DNA from: Welwitschia mirabilis
Lineage: Eukaryota; Gnetophyta; Gnetopsida; Welwitschiales
DNA length: 33,682 nucleotides
NCBI GenBank assembly: GCA_051453625.1
Contig: JBOZIK010000001.1
Coordinates: forward strand, 117,572,882 to 117,606,563
Reading direction: 5' to 3'
Position numbers and translations under genes: made by a program. Of the stretch, positions 1 to 10,569 are shown in pieces. Position 1 is the first letter of the stretch, and every line of letters starts with the position of its first letter. Under the pieces are notes generated by a model. It was not told the DNA's origin and did not search any database. It saw only the letters and a program-made list of their open reading frames with translations.

Positions 1-203
1 TATGTGAGTTCTCCAAAATACACAATAATGAGCTACTTTTGCTAGAGCGCCAACCTTACACAAATTTGGAATACTTGCATTTCAGCCTATTCTATGTGAG
101 TTCTCCAAAATACACAATAATGAGCTACTTTTGCTAGAGCGCCAACCTTACACAAATTTGGAATACTTGGAATACTTGCATTTCAGCCTATTCTATGTGA
201 GTT
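1..203. repeat. Tandem repeat, two units plus the start of a third
   Basis: Unit 1 is 1-92 and unit 2 is 93-193; a third copy begins at 194 (tatgtgagtt) and breaks off after about 10 bases. The two units are almost identical. Unit 2 is 9 bp longer because it contains a second copy of the short block gaatacttg near 167-176. The array may extend left beyond the window. The near identity implies a recent duplication compared with the old elements nearby. No coding signal was seen in it. Confidence 0.93.
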
Positions 204-719
204 TTCACCCCTTGTATGTTGTGAATTCTCTCTTTTTTTTTGATATGTTAATGGTATGTTGAAGCCATATTCGAACAATGTTAATGTTAAATTCCACAAA
301 TGATTTTGGGAATTTAACATTAAGGGATGGTATGTAGGTCATACTTTTCAATATTTTTTTGGTTTTCAATAAACACATAATGTGTAATGCCATGTGCATA
401 AGGTGATATTTCATTTTATTTTGAGTCAAAAAGTAGTTTCTTATTTTGTGGGATTATGATTCACTTATGAATTGGATCATATCTCCCATTCTAAGAAAAA
501 TCCATTGATTAATGAAATTTCTTGAGCAAGGTTCCACAATCATTCCAAGTTCTTCTCATTTTTCCTTGCTCATCGAAATTTCTGCATACACTTGGAGGGT
601 TTTAAACACTACATTCTCAAAATACTATGAAATTAAATGCTTAATTGAAATGGGTATTGTTGTTATAAAGAAGAAGTCTTATGGGTGTAAAAATGTGAAG
701 CCAAGTTTATTTATTCCCT
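204..719. other. AT-rich stretch with no recognised feature
   Basis: Short open frames occur on both strands, but none resembles a known family and base composition is uniformly AT-rich. I see no convincing gene, RNA or repeat here. Confidence 0.6.
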
Positions 720-1068
720 TGTTATTTTTATGTCTGACTCATATAATTATAAAACGTAGTTAGATGACAAAATCACCTTGAGGGTTGTTTATCAGTAAAA
801 GTAAGGATGTTTTTTAGAATTTGCTAGTTGTTACTCCTAATTTCCTCTATTAAGTCACTCCATTTCTTTGACATAAGAGCTAAGAGTATGTGCCCTTATG
901 GATGTATTATCTAAAGCTTGAATCTTGACAATAAGATCTTAACATTGCTTTGTTCAGGGCATAGAATAGAAAAAAGCCTAAACTCATTAATATTCTTCTT
1001 TATTTTTGCTAGTTTTGTTGCTTACACTTGTTTTCTACTTTTTTATCGTGTTTGTTCTTCTAATAACA
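720..1068 (+). mobile_element. Candidate 5' LTR of decayed copia element
   Basis: The right edge is placed by the primer site two bases further on. The left edge is chosen because TGTTATT at 720 is the inverted match of AATAACA at 1062-1068, giving TG...CA ends and a length of 349 bp, normal for plant copia LTRs. No second LTR copy was found in the window, so the left edge cannot be confirmed by comparison. A start near 658 (tgttataaag) is a weaker alternative. Confidence 0.35.
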
Positions 1069-1070
1069 AA

Positions 1071-1082
1071 TGGTATCAAAGT
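1071..1082 (+). other. tRNA-Met primer binding site of copia element, slightly decayed
   Basis: tggtatcaaagt differs from the usual plant copia site tggtatcagagc by two transitions (G to A and C to T). It sits 2 bp after the candidate LTR end and ahead of the gag remnant, as expected for first-strand DNA synthesis primed by initiator tRNA-Met. Confidence 0.75.
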
Positions 1083-1475
1083 AGCAAGGGTTTTGTTTCT
1101 CTTGTGGCACTGAGTGTGGGTAATGTCGAGCAAAACAAAGTGTGTACTAAGGACAAGTAGAGCAAGAATGATCAGTTCTTCTTCCATGTTTCACATGACT
1201 AAAGGAACAAAATGAATGCATGTCACATTCAAGTGGAGCTCAACAAAGCAACCAGGTGAAGAAAAACAAGGTAAGCTTTTTTTAGGGTTTTCTGGTATAG
1301 CCCTAAAAAACTTTTAGCAATATGTATATGATATATTGTCAATATCTGTTTAGTGTTAATTTATTCTACAAAATGAAGAGGTTATAGCCAACAAAATAGT
1401 TATCTGTTGCAAATAATTGGCAAGTGTGGAAGATACTAATGAAGGTATTCTAAAACAAAGGAATGTCAATACTTG

Positions 1476-1607
1476 GAAGTTAACTTGAAGAAGCCTTTCC
1501 CAATCAAGTACAAAGAGTGGAAGGAAATGAATGACGTAGCTTTGTCCCCTACTCATCCTTGCCTGTGGAATAGCCTAGTGCATCCTTATGTAAAACAAGA
1601 TCATTGA
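1476..1607 (+). pseudogene. copia gag fragment
   Basis: A 43-codon open stretch in the plus strand contains KKP, then KEWKEMNDVAL and LVHPYVKQDH. This matches the plant copia gag (UBN2 / DUF4219 family) segment in which a KP pair is followed by an EW.E.D..AL core and a short LCL...V helix. The frame is closed on both sides and the rest of gag is scrambled. The zinc-knuckle region is expected near 2030-2110, where VCY survives but the following Cys position reads as a stop. It is a remnant with no coding capacity. Confidence 0.7.
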
Positions 1608-2184
1608 AAACAGCTTAGGAGATAAATTAATGAAATAAAGTAAACATCCAAGATGAACATATTCTACATAGTTAACAAAACATGTAATAGTAAGATGAAT
1701 GAAAGGGCCCTAATGACCCCTCATCTAGATAAGCCACAAAGTATCTTCAAATAATTGGATATTATGAAGTTTGATTCTTTCTAAATTTTGAGATATAATT
1801 TGGTATTGTCTTCTTTACCTCCAAGTTAGTAGATTGTGCTTACCACAATCATTACTATGAGTCCCAAACTCACTTGAGACACTACTATTATACTTTTTTA
1901 GATGCTGAAAGAGAAAAGGAAAACATGGTTGTACTAGATTCCTCGAGCAAAACAATGTTGGTGAAAAGAGGTCATTCCAAACCCATGGGACCTCGTGACA
2001 AAGCTGAAAGCAAAAAGAAACCTAGCTCAAGTGATGTGGTGTGCTATCCCTAAAAGAAGATACAGATGAAGAGTGGTTACTGCAACATAAAAACAAAAAG
2101 AGAAATCAAGACTCTATGAAGAAGCATGTGAAAACGTCTCACCAAACAGATAACAATGACGGCAAAGTGTCATTACCCTGACTG

Positions 2185-3890
2185 CTCATTGAGGCAAAGT
2201 GATTGTTTCCTATGGATACTATATTCTGGCACTTCCTACCATGTTTGTCCTCACGGACAGATAGTCTCTTATTATGAGAAGGTTTCCAAAAGCACAAGGT
2301 ACCTAGGTGAGGACTATGAATGTACAACCTACAGATGGAATCTATGAAGCTGTTATCTCCAGGTGAACATATTCCATCTTTCCAAAATTTTAGACACATA
2401 CCTATTGTGGCCAAAAATCTTATTTTAACTGGACAATTGGATAAAGTGCTTGTGCTATCAATTCTAGCAGCAGTAATTGGAATGTTACTAAGAGAGTTAT
2501 GGCCTTAATGTATGGCAAGAAGGAAGGGTCAAGGTACATAATCAAAGTTGTATCTATGTCAAAAACAGTCTAGTAGCTAAAGAGGGGAGTGTAGCTTAGT
2601 GAAACCATGGATCGGAACATCTTAGTAAGACTGGTTTGAAGGCTCTGTGATCTCAAAATCTACTATCTAAGGTAGCTTGCACAATTTCACTTCTTTGTTT
2701 TCGGGTTATAGGAAAAAGTAAAACTATGAATTTAGAAGAAATGTTGATCATAAAAAGTCATGTGTTTTTTATTTAATAGGACTTATTGATCCTATTCTGT
2801 CAATGGTGCCTCATATTTTATTACTTTTATAGATATCATAGTAGAAAAATTTGGTTTTACATTCTAAAATCAAAAGAAACGATTTTAATTAGTTTTAAAT
2901 TTTTAAAGCTACGGTTGAAAATAAATTAGGCAAAGAGATAAAACATCTTTTAACTAATAATGGTGATGAGTTCTGTTCTTTGGAGTTTGAGAAATTTTGT
3001 AGACAAGCAAGATTCTTCACGAGAAAAGAGTCCTTGGAACACCTTAACAAAATGGGGCATTGCAAGACATAAGAGTGTTTAGTACCATCATGTGAACTGT
3101 TAGGACTCTCGTATTCAACTCTTAAGCTCTTGTGGGCAAAGGTGACAAACACTACTATATATCTATTAAATAGATTGCCACAAGAAGCTTGTGAAATTGA
3201 GCTTCCAAGACTTTGTAAAGTTAGAGTTCCAACTCTAGCACATGTCAAATCCTTTGGATGCAAGGTGTAATCACATAACATTCAAACTGGAAGCTTGTAC
3301 ATGCAAAAGTGCATTTGTTGGGAATGGCAATGATAGAAGATGTAGGCTTTGAGATACTATACCTGAAAAGGTGTTCAAGTCACAAAATGAGATTTTCAAG
3401 GAAGATGCAACGCTCTTCAATTCACTGGGGAAAAATAAAATTTGGGAGATTCCATTCCTAGCACCCAACATGCCCCTAGTAAAGATCCTTTCCTTCAAGA
3501 CGAGGAAAGAACTATTGTTGCCTTTGATTCTAATTCTAACTTTGCTTTTGACTAAACAAGTGATAATGATCAAGAGACCACTCATCCAAACTTATAAGGT
3601 TCTAAAATCAATGAGGAACAGCTTTCTGTAATATGTTGAACCTCAAACATTTGCACATTGGATTGGATGATCTACAAGGCAAACAAGAGTTCCTAATAGG
3701 TATTCTCCTTCTTCAGATTATGCTTTATATCCTTATTGTGCTGAAACAGAATAATATACAGAAGCCTTTGCCAATCCAAATTCTGAGAAATGGCTTGAGG
3801 TAATACGAAAGCAGATGAGCTCTCTATTCGAAAATGAAACATGAGACCTTGAATCTCTTCCAAAAGACAAAGTGTTGAAACATGTTAGTG
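2185..3890 (+). pseudogene. copia pol remnant: protease, pre-integrase, integrase, start of RT
   Basis: Copia-type order is visible in several plus-strand frames.

Protease: WILYSGTSYHVCP at about 2210-2250 matches the D-S-G-A-S-H active-site block, with the catalytic Asp replaced by Tyr.

Pre-integrase: HLSKTGLKAL at about 2637-2670.

Integrase core: LTNNGDEFCSLEFEKFC at about 2950-3000, where the family has TDNGGEF. The catalytic Asp is Asn, by G to A. LLWAKVTNTTIYLLNRLP follows at 3126-3180, then SFGCKV at about 3250 and KVFKSQNEIFKEDA near 3370-3410.

RT start: NPNSEKWLEVIRKQM at 3775-3825, then LPKDK at about 3857. Similarity fades at about 3890, long before the YVDD box. Stops and frameshifts are scattered throughout, so this is a truncated, dead element. 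Confidence 0.9.
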
Positions 3891-3895
3891 TGAAA

Positions 3896-4863
3896 AATTG
3901 CAGTCTTATATGTTATGAAAAAAACAAGCACAAAAAGCAAGAAAGCAGCAACAAAAATCGAAGCATAAAAAGATTTATATGGTTGGTCCCTTTCTAGTAT
4001 ACATCCACAAAAAAGCAATGTAAAGCTCTATTAATCAATCTTCAGAGAATACAATAGCCAAACCCAACAGAGAGAGAGCTGGTGTAGAAACTTATAGAAT
4101 CTCTTAGATTTTCCTTTGGATACAAGTTAACATCACCTTATTGATGAAAATATAAAAAACTCCCAAGGTAACTTTATAACATAGCTATGTTTTAAAACAG
4201 CATGTTAAAAACTAATGTTACAAAGGAAATATAATATATTTGCCTTCATATAATAACACTGTAAGTACTCCTTTGGCATCACACCTCCAACTGACTATAA
4301 AGGGTTTTGCAAGCAAAAGAAAGACAAAGCAGAGTGGTTTTCTTTCCTTATACTTTAGTAGCCAATAGCATACTATGCAATGATTTAAACTTGTACAGGC
4401 TAGGATAGTTATATTAGTATTTTGGATATTGCAACCATAGAAAGCTACAAGGGTATAACCAATAGTTGTGTCTTCTCTTTTTCTTTTTCCTTTGTTTCTT
4501 TTTTTCCTTAAAAACTGTTGGTTTTTACCTTTTTTAACTTTTTTGGCATCCTAACACATAGTACAGTTGCTTTAATCCATGTTTAACAATGGTGAGGTTC
4601 AAGGTCCTGGGCTTAAGTCTTATGGTTCAGAAGTTGGCTTGTGATTCTACTTATGTATTTAAGACACATCCAGAGCAAGCTCTAATGTTTCAGGCACTTT
4701 ACAGTTCTCTTATATTATATGCTTTGTAAAATCATTTATATTTTTGTTAATCTTATCCTTTTATAAAGTCTTACAATTCCTAGCTATGTTATGCTTGCTC
4801 TTTTTGGCTAGCTTACTTTCTTTGTCCCACACTCTTTATCCCACATACAGTAAAATAGTAGAG
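3896..4863. other. Unassigned intergenic sequence
   Basis: The copia similarity ends just before this stretch, and neither the rest of RT/RNase H nor a 3' LTR was found. Pyrimidine-rich tracts occur near 4470-4540. On the minus strand this would lie downstream of the TTC4-like exon, but I see no TPR-coding exon here. Confidence 0.5.
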
Positions 4864-4984
4864 TGATGAACAATGGGATATATCTATAATCTGATTGCGG
4901 GCCTTGTTCGTTTGGTGCATAAAAGTACAATGATGAACAATAACACATGTAGATAATCTGATTGCGGGCCTTCTTCATTTGGTG
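4864..4984. repeat. Imperfect 67-bp tandem duplication
   Basis: The block beginning tgatgaacaa at 4864 repeats at 4931. Both copies contain taatctgattgcgggcctt followed by a T-rich segment and ttggtg. The second copy is partial (ends about 4984). Copies differ in the segment after tgatgaacaa and by a few substitutions. No coding role is apparent. Confidence 0.85.
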
Positions 4985-5504
4985 ACCCTTGGTGTGAAAT
5001 ACGATAAAAGACAAACAAAACAGACATTTGGTCACTGGCAAGGGCCATCTCTAAGTCTAGCTCTAGCCAAAGAAAGTAGTAACACTAGTGCGGTACAGTT
5101 TCCTTCAATTAACTGCCTACTTAAAAAACAACCTTTTGTAAATGCAAGAAGTGCACTGCCACTCTGAATTAATTTCTGAATCAAATACATACTTCTCTGG
5201 AGGTATTATTTTTGTTTCTTAGCACTTAATTTTTCTCGTTGCGAAGGGATTTTTGTTTGTTGCAACTTTAATTTCCTCATTGCGAAATCCCTTCAATTCG
5301 AAGTGATTCATCTAATTCACGTAAATCAGAGAGTAAAAGATGATGCATTTCCGTTATTTTCTATAACATTGCTGAGAAATTAGCAAACATCATACCAGTC
5401 CAGTCTTATAAGAAATAACTTTCTTTAGAAGATGAAAGGCCGGAGTTTAACAAAGACCAAAGATAGGTAAAGTTTACTGATGGCGAAGAAAGAAAAATAC
5501 AGAC
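4985..5504 (-). other. Possible first intron of the TTC4-like gene, with a 10-bp inverted repeat
   Basis: This lies directly downstream of the TTC4-like exon on the minus strand. It contains gaagggattt at 5243-5252 and its exact inverse aaatcccttc at 5285-5294, each embedded in a similar ctcrttgcgaa context, so the pair is both partly direct and partly inverted. No second TPR exon was found, so assignment to an intron is inference. Confidence 0.35.
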
Positions 5505-5615
5505 TCTGAGTTCGCGCGCAGCTGAGTCTTTAAGAGCGTTGATTGCGTCCAAGTCTTGTTGCTCTTTGTCGGTGACAGGATCACTTCCTACTTCCATCCA
5601 AAGCGCCATCTTCAA
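5505..5615 (-). CDS. First exon of a TTC4-like TPR cochaperone (partial gene or fragment)
   Basis: The minus-strand frame begins MKMALWMEVGSDPVTD and continues through DLDAINALKDSAARELR (37 codons). Plant TTC4-type proteins (tetratricopeptide cochaperones of HSP90/HSP70, relatives of yeast Cns1) begin MALWM-(E/D), then a Thr-acidic linker and D-L-D-A-I-x-A-L-K-x-S-A-A-x-E-L just before the first TPR helix, so family membership is well supported. The second Met (5607-5609) is the likely start by comparison with the family.

After Arg37 the frame runs into a Phe/Leu/Ser-rich tail unlike a TPR. The exon therefore probably ends near 5505, where GTCTGT follows, a non-ideal but possible splice donor. 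The following TPR exons are not seen in the 5.5 kb to the left, so either the first intron is very long or this is a detached exon. The exon itself has no stop or frameshift, and it keeps CpG sites that the surrounding elements have lost. Confidence 0.6.
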
Positions 5616-5990
5616 ACATTGCGAGGCGTTTCATTCATGTGTTCATGCAAAAAAGTTAGCAAATTTAAGAATTTCTTTTTGGCCAACCCCTAGGCATTCA
5701 CTGCTTCGTCAAGCTCTTTCGATTAGCTTCTTTCATATCAGACCTACTTCTTACTGTCGTGTCCGGCAATTATCTGCAACAGGCTGATGTTCTACGCGGA
5801 CTTTGGTACTCCCTAATGATGGGTTTTGACAGCTTTTTGCTACTTTTTATGCGGCACTTAAAGATGGACCGTCGAGAGATTCCCTAACAGAATGGTTTCG
5901 CAGCAAATATACGAGTGGCGAAGTAAAACATTTACTTTTGGAATTTAAGAATGTTTTTACTCACAGAATGATTCGTGGAAAATCGATGAC
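5505..5990. promoter_or_regulatory. CpG-rich island between divergent exon-like sequences
   Basis: CpG is scarce across most of the window but is frequent here: ttcgcgcgcag near 5512, gcgttg and gcgtcc near 5535-5550, gtcggtg, gcgcc, gcgagg, gtcgtgtccgg, tacgcgg, gcggcac, accgtcgag and gagtggcg. Retained CpG suggests DNA not subject to long-term methylation, as at an active plant gene start. It overlaps the TTC4-like first exon and its upstream flank, so it is the likely promoter and 5' region. No certain TATA box was identified. Confidence 0.45.
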
Positions 5991-6018
5991 TAGTGTTGTA
6001 GGCTCTAGCTTTTGTTAA
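5669..6018 (+). pseudogene. Unidentified exon-like open stretch with one frame change
   Basis: From 5669 a plus-strand frame stays open for about 55 codons and contains LQQADVLRGLWYSLMMGFDS. At the T run 5834-5838 the frame with no stops shifts by one, and the next 60 or so codons read FATFYAALKDGPSRDSLTEW, then SGEVKHLLLEFKNVF, ending at a TAA at 6016-6018. The two halves join naturally if the homopolymer has lost one T, by mutation or assembly error; alternatively cag at 5830-5832 is a splice acceptor for the second half. Composition is protein-like and CpG-rich, unlike the neighbouring elements. I do not recognise the family. The left end lies only about 55 bp from the divergent TTC4-like start, so its first codons may be chance. 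Confidence 0.4.
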
Positions 6019-6034
6019 TAAAAAAAGTTAATTT

Positions 6035-6391
6035 ATGGGAAGTTTTTGGGACCTTGCTTTAAGGTCATTAGTTTATTTTTCTAAAGGAGAGCGCATGTGT
6101 AATTCCTTTAGGCTTGAAGCTGACCATGTTAAAGCTCTATGGAAACTGGAAAGTGAAAGCTTTATTATGTTTGAAGACCTTGAGAATCTATTAGATAAGA
6201 GCAACATATAAGAAAGAGCATCCAAATATCTTATTCCTAAAGTTATTAATTTTAGACAAGTTCAAAATAAATTAATTAAATCAAGAGTTGTGATGTTTCA
6301 TTTGCTTCGAATATGTATTATTTTGGGACATCTTACCGATATAAATTATATAAAATTGAAAAGTTGTGACAAGTACATGATAGACACCTAA
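6035..6391 (+). pseudogene. Unidentified open stretch broken by one stop
   Basis: An ATG at 6035 opens a 58-codon frame (MGSFWDLALRSL..., then FRLEADHVKALWKLESESF) closed by TAA at 6209-6211. The same frame then stays open for a further 59 codons (ERASKYLIPKVINF..., VVMFHLLRICIILGHL) until 6389. A stretch of 119 codons with one stop in such AT-rich DNA is more than expected by chance, and the first half has a charged, helix-like composition. It may be a later exon of the same unnamed gene as 5669-6018 or a decayed copy. No domain is recognised. Confidence 0.35.
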
Positions 6392-9229
6392 AAAAGCTAG
6401 TTTCTATAAGTTAGCTCTATTTATTTAATAATTTCTATAAGTTGGAGCATGAAGCTTTAATATCTCTATTACATGAAGATGTTGTAGAAGATAATACCCA
6501 AAACTCTAAGGAAAGTAAAACCGAAATTCTCTTCAAGTAAATGAAGAAGAAGGTAGCTTTCTAAACAGTCCTCAACATAAGGAAAAGGCATTTCAACTCC
6601 AGAGTAATTGTTCTTACAAATTTTAGCCCTATTTTAATGAAATATCTAACTTCTTATATGAATGATTAAAGATGTCTAGAAAAAGAAATGATATGAGCTA
6701 GTTATTACATCAAAGATTATGTTCTTAATGCTAAGATTAAGTAAACAAAGTTTTCTACTAAATAAAATTACCAATAAAAATAGTAAAGCAACATAAGAAA
6801 ACAAACAATAAAAGACAAACACTTATAACAAGAAAAAGATGAGATATAAAAGTCTTTTATTGCCTTCAAAATGTAATTACAACCACCTTCAACTTAACTC
6901 CTACTTTTCTTTATCTTTCCCCCATAAGGCTTACTTTTTACCCCTTGCTCTTTTTCTCTTTTTATGGCTTTTCTCATTCTTTTTTCCTATTTTTAATTTG
7001 ATCCTCAAGTTAGGTTTTGGGCCTAAGTAAATAACCTTATGATAATTACATCTTCTATAAATAACTTTTCGATGTATTGTAACCAACCCTAGTTGACAAA
7101 GTCATGGAGATAAACATTCTAATTAGCTTTGGATTGATAATTTAACCTCATGTAAAGTTTACGTCATGTTAAGTTGACATGTTTAAGGTCATTAAACAAA
7201 ATACCGAGAATTCATGATTGTTTTATATTTTCACAAAAAGTAAGAACTATGATTTTTCCCTTGATCACAAAGAGACTAAGGATTCTATGTCTATGCCATA
7301 AACATTTTTTTTTTTTAATTCTTGATATATATCATTTGGCTAAGATTTTTAGAGAATCTTTATTTGATGATGTGGTTACAATTATTTTATGAATATACTA
7401 GAGTTAAGAACAAATGCATGCAAACACATGTTAAGGGCATCTAGTATTAATTGCTTAGTAGGTTATTTCTTTCCATTGAAGCATGATTCAATTTGCCTTA
7501 AGAGAGAAATATTATGTGGACAATATGATAAAGAACAATAAATGTTTAAGGAGGATTATAATGTAGCATATGAGAGGGGCAGATAAAATAGAAAAAGAAA
7601 GAAGTCCATTTGGTGACAAAGAAAGAAACATAAGGATATAAAGGAAAAGATTTATTTTAAATTTTATAATAGAATGGTTTCTTGCCTTCTATGTTTTTAT
7701 TCTCCATGAATTAGGAAGACTTGATTAAGCATGTTAGAACTTATAAATTATTTTATCCTTATGTTAAAGATATGAAGCAATTTTCTACATTAGCCATAGA
7801 CAAAACACAATGTATGTCAATGATAAATTTAGATAAACTCAAGTTACTTTATTTACAAATTATCTTATTCTTAACTTAATTCTAAACAACTTATATCTTT
7901 ATTCACATCCTCTACATATTTTATTTTATTTTTTTAAATGCTCAATATAAACCTTATGAAAATGGACTATCTATTATTTAAAAAACAAGCAACTACATGT
8001 TAGAAGAAGCTAAAGTAAAATATTTTTGGTTCTCTTACTTATTAATCACTTTTTTCTTGTTTGAGTAGATTATGTTGGAATAATGTTTAAAGCTTAGCAA
8101 AAATATAAAGATGAATTTTTTCCTCCTTGAGGAAGTTAATTCATCTGAAATTGTACTACATTTGTTAGCATTAGTAATTTTCTTAATTGAGTGAAAACCC
8201 AAGAGTAGTCCTTGCAAAATTTTTAGGTCTTACTTGTGATTTATATCCAAGACATTAAAGTTGGTACTTAGATGTTCTTTGAATACATGGATATAGATCA
8301 CAAGCCCACTCACATTCAAAGCAAGATTTAAATGCTCCTAATGACTTATAAACATGGCTTAAAACACTAGGCTCTATAAGGATCGAAATAATAAAAATAT
8401 ATGAAATTAATAAAAAGCAAGAAAAATCTTAGAAGCCTATTAATGATAGAAATACTTAAAAACTAAATAGAATTAATAACTACGTAGATGTTAGAAATGC
8501 TTTTTTTTGGTGGATTCTCTCTCTTCTTGTTCTTCTTCTTCTTTTCCTTTTTTCTTTTTAAGGAGTAATGGGGTTGTGGTACTTATAATGGCTACCATTA
8601 TCTTCAAAAAGAAATTGTAATCAAAGTAACACAAAATAGGCTATGAGAAAATAGTTAATTCAGCCAAAAATATAAATAAAAGATATTTAACCATGTTCTA
8701 GTTGAAGTTTCTTATTAAAATTCTTTCACACAAGCATTCATGCAAAGTACTCATTTACTTCTCCAAGATCAACTCTTTGACCAAAATAGTGTTGTATTTC
8801 AGGCTTGTTTTAGATGTATCAGCCTACATACAACTGTTTTTTAATTCCTTGTTAACCAAATAGCATATAACATTACCACAAAGAACACATGTTATGTGCA
8901 TTATTTCCTTCTTTCAATGTCAGTTCTATCCATTCAATTAATTGCCATTATGATGATACCTATGACGAGACAATGTGACATTAAGTAATGGCCATGAACC
9001 ATGCTCATATCCTTCAAATGAATTATCAGCATGTTGGTATACTATTATAGGATAATGTGACATTGAGTGATAATGATAAGTAGGCTTAAATACTCCTACT
9101 GTTATGACACATCAAGAATAAATGATTAATTATTTCTTGTTCTTTACATCTAAATGAGTATTTATGGATGACCTTTTTAGCATAATGTAGTATTGTAATA
9201 AATCTAAAAATTAAATTTATCAATGAATC
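6392..9229. other. AT-rich stretch with no recognised gene or element
   Basis: I read both strands and found only short frames without family resemblance. There are homopolymer and pyrimidine runs (T run near 7308-7316; TTC-rich tract near 8519-8560). A short direct repeat with gtgacatt followed by (a/g)agt(a/g)at occurs near 8975 and 9057. Decayed mobile-element DNA is likely but I cannot assign it. Confidence 0.5.
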
Positions 9230-9544
9230 ATAGGAAGGACTCTCGGCAGAGCGAGGGCTGGAGAGTATTAGACAAGGTTGTGAAGAGCAAGAGTAGTTTG
9301 AAGTAGTGGTGACAACTTGGAAAGGGGCTATAAGATGCAAGGGGGCAGTTTCAGTTTTGATTCTAACATAAGCAATATCTAGGAAAAGTGACAATTTAGA
9401 TTAAGCTTTTGTTTTATGTAGTTTAAGATTTTTTAACCTCGGGACTCTACCCAGCTATGGAAAAAGCTAAGTTCTTTAAAGATGGTAGCACCTTATTCTT
9501 GGATATAGATGATGGTATCTGCACAGAAATTAAAAAAAGATTTC

Positions 9545-10270
9545 AATAAAGCCTCATAAGCAAGTTTGTTTCATCTATCCTAAGACATAGGTTAGATTTG
9601 ATTAGGGATTGGGTAGCCAATAAATGGATAGGGGTTACTAAAGTCACAAGTTATTGCTTTGCCGATTGGACTAGTTTTGTTTTAGTTTGACGATGAAAAG
9701 GATTAACATGATGTAATAGCAAGGGGCCCAAGGGTTTTCAGAGTAAGAGGGCTAGCTTTGGTGAAATGAACCCCAAGGTGCAAACAGACCCAAACCTTTT
9801 CTAGAAATTACTGACTTGGATAAGGATTCCTAAATTCCCAAAGGAATTCTACGATGAAGAACTCCTTATAAAAGTAGCTTCACAATGTAGGAACCTCATT
9901 AATCCAGAGAAAATAATAATAAAGCATATCTAATTAGGGTTAGCCAAATTCTATGTTTGAACAAGTCTAGAGAAAATGAAGGAGATTTAATTCATTAGGT
10001 TTCACTCCAAATGGGAAGAACACAACCTGGAAGTCGAATATGAAAATTTACTAGTTATTTATGAAACATGTGGGAAGTCAAGAGGCCACTGAGAAGATGT
10101 TTGAAGATATAGAAATATTGCTCTCATTGTGAGATAAAAGAATATTCTAAGGAGGAATGCAAGAAAAGGCTGATAGAAGTGGGAGACAAGAAGGATGAAT
10201 GCACATGCTATTAGAAATTAGGACATAAGATAGAAGCTTATTGGCACAAAAAGAAAAGGAAAGGGACCTA
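9545..10270 (+). pseudogene. LINE-1 ORF1 remnant (DUF4283 plus zinc knuckles)
   Basis: ORF1 of plant L1 elements encodes an RNA-binding protein. Near 9600 the frame reads LIRDWVANKW, followed by VTSYCFADWTSFVLV, then (about 9720-9780) GPRVFRVRGLALVK, matching the DUF4283 pattern in which GP(W/R)...G..L.L..W closes the domain. WIRIPKFPKEFYDEELL at about 9815-9865 matches the V-W-(V/I)-R-(L/I)-P-x-(L/F)-P segment. YENLLVIYETCGKSRGH (about 10040-10090) is the first zinc-knuckle lead-in. CSHCEIKEYSKEEC (10119-10160) is CX2CX4HX4C with His replaced by Tyr, and a third knuckle ends GHKIEAY near 10220-10245 with its last Cys as Tyr. Several stops interrupt it. Confidence 0.75.
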
Positions 10271-10569
10271 AAAAAGCACAGTGGTTTTTTCAAAAGAGTG
10301 CAAAGAGAAAGAAATTCGTAATCTTAACCCATTTTAGTCTTTAGGAGCAGAGAGGTAGAGCAGCAGCCAAATCAAAGAGAAAATAACATGCAATTAAGTG
10401 GATTGTAGCCAAGTGATGTAGAACAACATACTAAGAGGAGACTTAGCAATAGAATTTTGATAGATAGGTAGACCACAGAGGATGTGGCAAATAACTCACA
10501 AGCTACAATAGCAAAAACATTAAAAAAAGGATCCGGGGCACCTAAAAAGGGATAAAAACCAACTTGATG

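Noticed and set aside
5539-5787. Plus-strand 82-codon frame across the TTC4-like exon
   Set aside because: It is the antisense shadow of the minus-strand exon, which matches a known family start.
8035-8217. Minus-strand 60-codon frame and similar short frames between 6.4 and 9.2 kb
   Set aside because: AT-rich chance frames with no motif, no family match and no supporting context.
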